NCBI GenBank assembly: GCA_032622095.1
Contig: CP136062.1
Coordinates: 37,944,918 to 38,008,917 of the forward strand
Direction of reading: 5' to 3'
Length of the DNA: 64,000 nucleotides
Source: Siphonodentalium dalli
Lineage: Eukaryota > Mollusca > Scaphopoda > Gadilida > Siphonodentaliidae
Below the pieces are notes generated by a model. The model searched no databases. It had not been told where the DNA came from and saw nothing but the letters and a program-made list of their open reading frames with translations. Positions within the stretch are counted from its first letter, which is position 1. Each line of letters begins with the position of its first letter. Position numbers and translations under genes: made by a program. Below, piece by piece: positions 57,825 through 64,000 of the stretch.

Positions 57825-57948
57825 ATGTTATAACCAGCTTGGGTATCTGTACAATAAATACAGACCAGGTACAGGTACAGGTACAGGTACAGGCAAGATA
57901 TCGCCGCGTCTGTATTTCTTGTACAGATACCCAAGCTGGTTATAACAT
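57825..57948. repeat. Long palindrome with a hexanucleotide in its loop
   Basis: The arms ATGTTATAACCAGCTTGGGT... (about 40 nt) pair almost perfectly. The loop holds four tandem GGTACA units. It is a candidate MITE or cruciform. Confidence 0.85.
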
Positions 57949-58597
57949 ATTTATAAACCAATTCGCACCCTGTGGAAACGGAATTGAGCCACGTCCAATA
58001 CGATAAGATAAGAGAGGATACGTTTTAATGTCTTTGGATAAACTTAACAAGTAACAGACAAGAATACAAATGAAACGGCAAGTACAAAATATAGCGTTTA
58101 GAAAAACTATTATATATCGTGAATAATATGCAGTGTAGTAAATCTATGTCACATGTCCTATACATGTACATATGGAAATTTATCTGTAGGTATAAATATC
58201 ATGGGTTTTACCAAAGAATTAGCTCTATAGAGAGGCCAGAAACACTCCAGGCAGTATCCTCTAATTGCAATTGTGTGGCGTTAAAGGGGTAATGTTGGCT
58301 TCTTAGAGAACATGATGAATGCCCACATGATCATGTAGGCCCACGTGTCTATATAATGTTAGCTTCTATGGCGTGCTGGGTGAGGGGTACCTATATAAAT
58401 GTCCTAAATAGGCCGAGCGGAAACCTGACATAATATATACCCAAATGCCACACGTGAAACTAAACTGTTTCCCAATTACAAGTGGTAGCGTTATAGTTAT
58501 ACCGAGGGAGTGCCACACCATGGACCACTGGTCTACTAATTACATAATTACCATATCATTAATATGCATAAGCCAGTTGGTAAGTATACCTGCATCT

Positions 58598-58798
58598 GTA
58601 TCGGATTGGTAGCGGTAGCTGATACTGTGACCTTTGCCCTCATTTACGACGTGACCTATATACCTATAGGCTGGCTGGTAGGTAACTGTATACCCATGTC
58701 TGTAATAACTGTGTATCGGATTGGTAGCGGTAGCTGGCACTGTGACCTCTGACCTCGTTCACGACCTGACCTATATGAATATAGGTTAGCTGGTAGGA
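58598..58798. repeat. Tandem duplication, about 115-bp unit
   Basis: TATCGGATTGGTAGCGGTAG followed by CTG.(T/C)ACTGTGACCT and GACCTATAT...ATAGG occurs twice in tandem. It is non-coding. Confidence 0.85.
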
Positions 58799-59726
58799 TA
58801 GACTCGACGTATGCATGTTATTAGCTGGACTGACAGTGAAATACAACGAACATATCTGACATCTCTGAATGGATGAGGAACATGTCAACCAAGACATCTG
58901 ACGAGCAGTGGATAGGGCGGTACAGCGACCGGATCGTCGACACTGCATGGCTGGATGACGACATCAATATTCATGAGTAAGCTGGACGTAGTACATCTGG
59001 GCTGTCTATTTATCTGGTATTACCTGCGTGTTACCAACTGGCGGACCAGATTATAACTTACACTGTGAGCATGATAAATACAACACCAAAATCAATATGA
59101 GTTGACCAGCCTAACAAGAGTAGAGACCAGTGTAAAATGCTATGATTTATTTAAAATTACCAGAATAATATTGTATATTATAAGCTATGACAACAATATG
59201 AACAATATGTGCGCACTATATTACGGGAATAAGTATTGCATAAAGCAGTGATGGAATACTAGTAAATTACTTATATTACTGTATTAGTGCGATTATTAAT
59301 ATATGACTGAACCAGCATATACTATAGTAATTAAGCTACCTAATAATAATATGACCTGGACAAACCTGTTATGTATGTCTGATGTGTGGAATGGTACTGC
59401 AACAGCTACTGATAAAGTATGACGTGGAACGTGTACTGGATGCATAATGTACATGTGGGCTGACCTGTAACCTGGGCCTCAACCAAGTGTGGACATCTAT
59501 ATGACACAAGGCAGCACTGGAAATGGTTTCACCTGGGGTGGGCGTAATACCGAGCATCGGCAAAGCAATCGACCAAGTGCTGATGAGTAGTTGTATGGTT
59601 GGTTTCTGTCTTGATATGCACTGTACCGGGTCTGCATTTGGATTCGGATTGTCTGATTATTACATCTGCCATGATTAGACCGACGTGGTCTGTGAGTGAA
59701 GCTGTACTGTCCATAATCCAGGTGAT
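58799..59726. other. Intergenic stretch, nothing recognised
   Basis: An open frame on the - strand (59497-59805) contains basic, polar sequence and runs into the tandem repeat. I cannot support it as a gene. Confidence 0.35.
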
Positions 59727-59942
59727 GCATTTCTGCCTGTCCTCGTGTATCTAAACCTGGCTCTGATTCTGACTGAACGGGAAGCATCTGTCTGTTCTCG
59801 TGCATCTAAACCTGGCTCTGATTCTTACTGAGCTGTGATGCATCTGTCTGTTCTCTTGCATCTAAACCTGGCTCTGATTCTGACTAAGCTATGATACATA
59901 TGTCTGTCCTCGTGCATCTAAACCTGACTCTGATTATGACTT
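59727..59942. repeat. Minisatellite, about 58-bp unit, four copies
   Basis: Units centred on TAAACCTGGCTCTGATTCTG with a preceding CTGTC(C/T)TCGTGCATC recur four times, with 85-95% visual similarity. Confidence 0.85.
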
Positions 59943-61397
59943 ACCTCATGCCAGTCCTGGATGGATAGCATGACTAGAGTACCATTATTCCCCACAGGCT
60001 AACGCAAGAACTAACCTATACTACAAATGTACTATAAGAGTACTAAGAATAAGAGTAAAGAATGACTTCGACTGAAATCTGAACTGCGGAGAAATTTACC
60101 AAGTGGAAATGTTCATGAATTATGCGTTGAAATTACCCAAGTGCAATCAACAAGATTGCTAGCCGTGCATTCTCTATAATAGTAGCCAGACATGATATTC
60201 TTCTGTCGCCAGGATGCGTATGGAAATACGGCTGATATACGCTTGGAATTGAGCTCGATTTGTAATGAAAATCGTTGGAATGCCCTTGCATCGTTGATGA
60301 CAAAGTGACGTAATGTTGCTATGCCGAGAGAGAAAGTTGAAAGCCAGCGACGTTGGCGGTTGGACGGTATGTATACCCAGCCAACCGGAAACAAGGCCGT
60401 TAAAAAATAGCGCACGCACATCACGCGGCACGTAGGATTTCCCGTAATATTTACAATTATGAAAGTTACAGATCAGCAAAGCGATATGTGAAACAAAACG
60501 GATCAAATTGATGAAATAGTACGAACACGACGAATAGATTTACGATATAAATCGCGATGACCATTAGGAAAGTAAAATACGTAAAATGGGGCGAACATAG
60601 AACTAAATTAGAAAGATTTTACAATTAGTTAACCCTCTCACGCTACAGCTGTATTGGTATGTTCCTCCATAGTATAAACTGTTAATATAGCCATGTCCAT
60701 GCACATACATACTCGAATTGTCACGCCCACCCAACCACAGCCTGACTGAATGACTAGACACATGTATATACTGATACAGGTAATTACTACTTATCATTTA
60801 AAACATATGTGTATACCATCTGAAACAGAATTGTGTGAATAGTGGTACAAAGTGCTGCAAAGTGTACTATTTACAACTCTTCGGATTTGAAATTTAACAT
60901 AATTTTTAGTTAGAGTTTTTCAGAATTACGAAATCTCTTAAATAACTGTCGAACTGTTTTATTGCATTTGATATCGATTATGTTGGCACAATCGTTCCAT
61001 AATAAAAAATAAAAACTAGAAACTATCATAACCATAGGGGCCCACATACGGGATTGTGAGCTTCAATTTCCCTGATATTGCATCATATACACAGTATATG
61101 AGCTAACATTAAAGAAATGTGTCGAGAGATAACTTGATCACCTCTGTGTCAGCAACCGTTTTCATCAACATCAGCTTTCTTTGTTTTACTCGCAGCACTA
61201 CCACTGTGTATATCCGACATTATGCAGGAATATTATCAGTTGTGTCCTCTTGATAGTATAGCACTGTTAAAATGTTATCAATTGCATTTGTAATGCGCAG
61301 TAATTTTGACAGTATCTCGCTGAATACGTTCGCTATACAATGGCCTTGGTCGATTATTGACGATGAGTTAAAAAGTTCAACGCACACTGAGTATTGT
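59943..61397. other. Intergenic stretch, nothing recognised
   Basis: No repeat ends, RNA genes or exons recognised. A lone TTAACCCTCTCACGC near 60631 looks like a piggyBac-type end without a partner. Open frames at 60113-60506 (- strand) show no domain. Confidence 0.4.
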
Positions 61398-61401
61398 TTA
61401 A

Positions 61402-61793
61402 CCCTTTACCCAACAAAACGGCCAAAACCGGCCAAATAAAGCTTCAACAGCCTAAAATATATTCGGTCTGTCTCAATAGAACCATACAAATATGGATATC
61501 ATTGGAACCGGCTCCTTGACCACATTGTGATAGTTACAGTTATGCCATGTGCCAATGCATTCTCTTATATATGCGAGTCGACCATAGGTCGCCTCGCATA
61601 TATAAGAGAATGCATTGGCCTAAAAAAAATCTTTTTTTAACACTTTTTACCATTTTTTCTTACAATCTTTAACAATTTTATAATTTTTAATGTGTTAAGC
61701 CAATGCATTCTCTTATATATGGGAGGCGACCTATGGTCGACTCGCATATATAAGAGAATGCATTGGCACAGGGCCCTTCTGTTGGTTAAAGGG
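61402..61793. mobile_element. piggyBac-like MITE, copy P5
   Basis: It has CCCTTTACCCAACA ends (one base changed on the right) and perfect TTAA flanks at 61398-61401 and 61794-61797. Hairpins lie at 61551-61619 and 61699-61767 with complementary loops. It is almost collinear with P2. Confidence 0.9.
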
Positions 61794-61797
61794 TTAA

Positions 61798-63296
61798 TGA
61801 TAGCACGTTCCTGCACGGGAAAATATCAATAATAAGAGCTAAAACGCCTATTATTTAATACCCCTCTTCAATTTTCTTGAGTTTTCAATGTTTTCCTAAA
61901 GGGATTGTTCCAACGATGAACGGGGTGGTGATTGGTATGGAACTTGTCAGCGCATTCGCACACAATCACACTTAAACGCTTGATGCCAATGTACGGCAAA
62001 TTACAAATCACAATATATTTATTGTCGTGCGAATTGGCGCTGTCGCCTTCCACAAAGAAACATCTTTGTAGCCTACATATCGACACGAAATGTGTTTCTT
62101 TTTCGATACAGCTCAACACGCGAGATAAATGTGATCGACTGACTATATTTAAGATGAACTAACTCGTAAACCGATCCCTGGTAGTTATTCCCTACAATGA
62201 AAAGTCAGACCAGGATTTTTTAAGGAGATCATTTGTTCCAGCTTGACTTGAAATTTATTTGATATAAAAATATAAAAAGGGTTAGGGCAAATTTTGTTTG
62301 CAACTCATTAAGCCCTTCTTCTATGTTTCAGCTCCCCTGAACTCCTATAGCATTCAAATAGTGTGGTAATTGCTCTACTGTACGGGTTACATTGTACATA
62401 TTTGGCTCATCTCAATTGAAATTTCAATGTACGTTTAATTTTTGCCTTCACATTATAGTTGTCGGTCAACGAATATATGCATCAATACAATATCTTGGTT
62501 CATATTTGCTCAAATAATGAAAAATATCGTTGTTTTCCTTTTCTAATAAAGTTAGTTGGGATCATAAACTTGTGAGCATGAAAGATATTCATCTATATCA
62601 ATGTTTTATTCTATTAATTGTTCTTATCATTCCTGGAGATATGGGATCATAGTTCCCCTTGTTTGATCCAAGGGGGTGTTCAGCAATTCGACTCTTTTGC
62701 AGTTGTCAAATTAATGGCCAAGCTGCATCCTGAAAAAATGTCAGTTGTTTAAATTTGACATACATGCATATCATTGGGTTGGTTCTTGAATTTACATGGG
62801 GTTATCATATAAGGACAAGTGACAAAAGTTTGCCATTGCGAGCATAAACATTAATAGAATAATCATAAATACTCTCTATATGAAGTTCTCTGGTATTGGG
62901 AGTGGAGGATCATCAACATTTGTTTTAAAATTCGCCAAAATAGCATGGGTCGTGAACAAACGTGCGTAGCTGGCAATAATTTCACCAGCAATGGCCTTAC
63001 CACACCATTCATGCAGTGGGGTTATAATGGCCTTCCTATGCCCAATTCAAGACAGTAATCAGATAACACCGTGATGTCGGTTCAAAGCGATTACATGCAC
63101 TGTATTCATGTATAAATGGCACACATTGCGAACAAGGTATTCTGTCCAAAATGTCATCATTTCAGATCGCACCCGTAGTAGAGTCTGTTCAGGTGGACAT
63201 CCATACAGCATGTGATATATGCGGTTTAAAACTAACTACAAGTATAACCTGAATCTACATAAATCAAGCAATGGAACCATGTCGCCAGGTGTACTA
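61798..63296. other. Intergenic stretch, nothing recognised
   Basis: AT-rich sequence without recognised genes or bounded repeats. Confidence 0.4.
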
Positions 63297-63345
63297 CAAC
63301 AACAACAACAACAATAACATCAACAACAACAACAACAACAACAAC
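63297..63345. repeat. (AAC)n microsatellite
   Basis: CAACAACAACAACAACAAT with a short interruption, then continuing AAC units. The DNA to the window end contains AAAAAGGGCCGTAATTCATT (about 63858) and other repeat-like words, but nothing with defined ends. Confidence 0.9.
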
Positions 63346-64000
63346 CACATGCGACACAAACTCAGAAAAACACAATGTGTGTGGAATTTGTACATGATGG
63401 AATAATAATCACCAGATTCTAACTGTAATCAGTTGATATGTTTATAGTAGAAAAAGGGAGATAGCTCCGCAAATAAAATGTCAAGTTTAGTTGGGGTTTG
63501 TTGATATTAACTGGAATTATCCGGACAACACGAAAATGGCAATTTACAGGTCTGAAAATGACCATGGCTCTAATAGAAATCATCTGACCGGAACGATATT
63601 GACCCCAATAATGTAATGTTTATTACTCGTACCAAGTTTGTTCTGATCTGATATTATTCACTGGAGTTATTATCCGGACAACATGAAAATAATTTTTTTT
63701 AAGTAAACCAACAGTATCGCTATAGTGCGTGGCAAAACACGCCCGTTAGCCATTTCGAATTGTACCACCGCAAAATATAATATTAATAATTTGAGCTTAC
63801 ACAGAATATATTTTATACCACTAATTTCAATGCCAAAATGCGGTAAACTTCTAGGTCGAAAAAGGGCCGTAATTCATTTAAAAATAATTGGTTGGAACCC
63901 ATATTCGAACATGGCCTGTATCTTTAGTTGGAAAATGCACGTAACAACTTTGGTTCAGATCAAAATCCAACTAGAGTTATCGACCGGAAACCAAAAATGT

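Noticed and set aside
59497-59805. Minus-strand frame of 102 codons with a possible CAG|GTGAAA donor
   Set aside because: Its N-terminal part is minisatellite, no domain is recognisable and no acceptor or start supports it.
60113-60506. Overlapping minus-strand frames of 103 and 110 codons
   Set aside because: They overlap in two frames, neither has a recognised motif, and AT-rich DNA gives frames of this size by chance.

Overview
This is nuclear DNA of an invertebrate animal: AT-rich, intron-bearing and packed with non-autonomous transposable elements. It holds parts of three genes. The best clue to the organism is a vesicular monoamine transporter (SLC18 family), which points to a bilaterian with aminergic neurons. 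The Helitron-type elements carrying internal ~140 bp tandem arrays resemble the molluscan 'pearl' elements, so I lean towards a lophotrochozoan, mollusc-like genome. That assignment is inference. There are no bacterial genes, operons or CRISPR arrays, and I saw no tRNA or rRNA gene.

Genes. (1) The last three coding exons of a VMAT-like SLC18 transporter lie on the + strand (2233-2352, 4289-4334, 7632-7743), with matching GT/AG borders and phases and a stop at 7741-7743. Its introns hold several MITEs. (2) The 3' coding exon of a carbohydrate sulfotransferase (Sulfotransfer_2/HNK-1ST type) lies on the - strand (22759-23691), with both PAPS-binding motifs and an acceptor at its 5' edge. (3) The first coding exon of a small secreted protein with a PAN/apple-like cysteine pattern lies on the - strand (55829-56128) and ends at a GTACGT donor. 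The remaining exons of these genes were not found. A frameshifted 3' fragment of a LINE reverse transcriptase lies at 48258-48886, and two coding-like ORFs of unknown origin lie at 55009-55487.

Most of the rest is repeats. Five piggyBac-like MITEs have CCCTTTACCC ends and TTAA-type targets. Other elements with visible termini include a hAT-like MITE with a near-perfect 8-bp duplication, Tc1/mariner-like MITEs, a PIF/Harbinger-like element with TTA duplications, a two-copy TIR family with 3-bp duplications, and a complete TRIM (two LTRs, PBS, PPT, 5-bp duplication). There are at least four Helitron copies or fragments; one (32506-37058) has an identifiable empty-site paralog at 39866-40080. 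Many long foldbacks and palindromes of unknown superfamily lie between them.

The most unusual thread is one 69-bp hairpin present 17 times. It occurs inside at least three elements with unrelated ends (piggyBac-like, GTGACCCGCC-ended, and a CCCTTTC-ended family) and marks the breakpoint of a mosaic element (37918-39038) flanked by a perfect 17-bp direct repeat. No intact transposase, helicase or full reverse transcriptase is encoded here, so all these elements depend on proteins made elsewhere. A 100-N assembly gap lies at 51746-51845.
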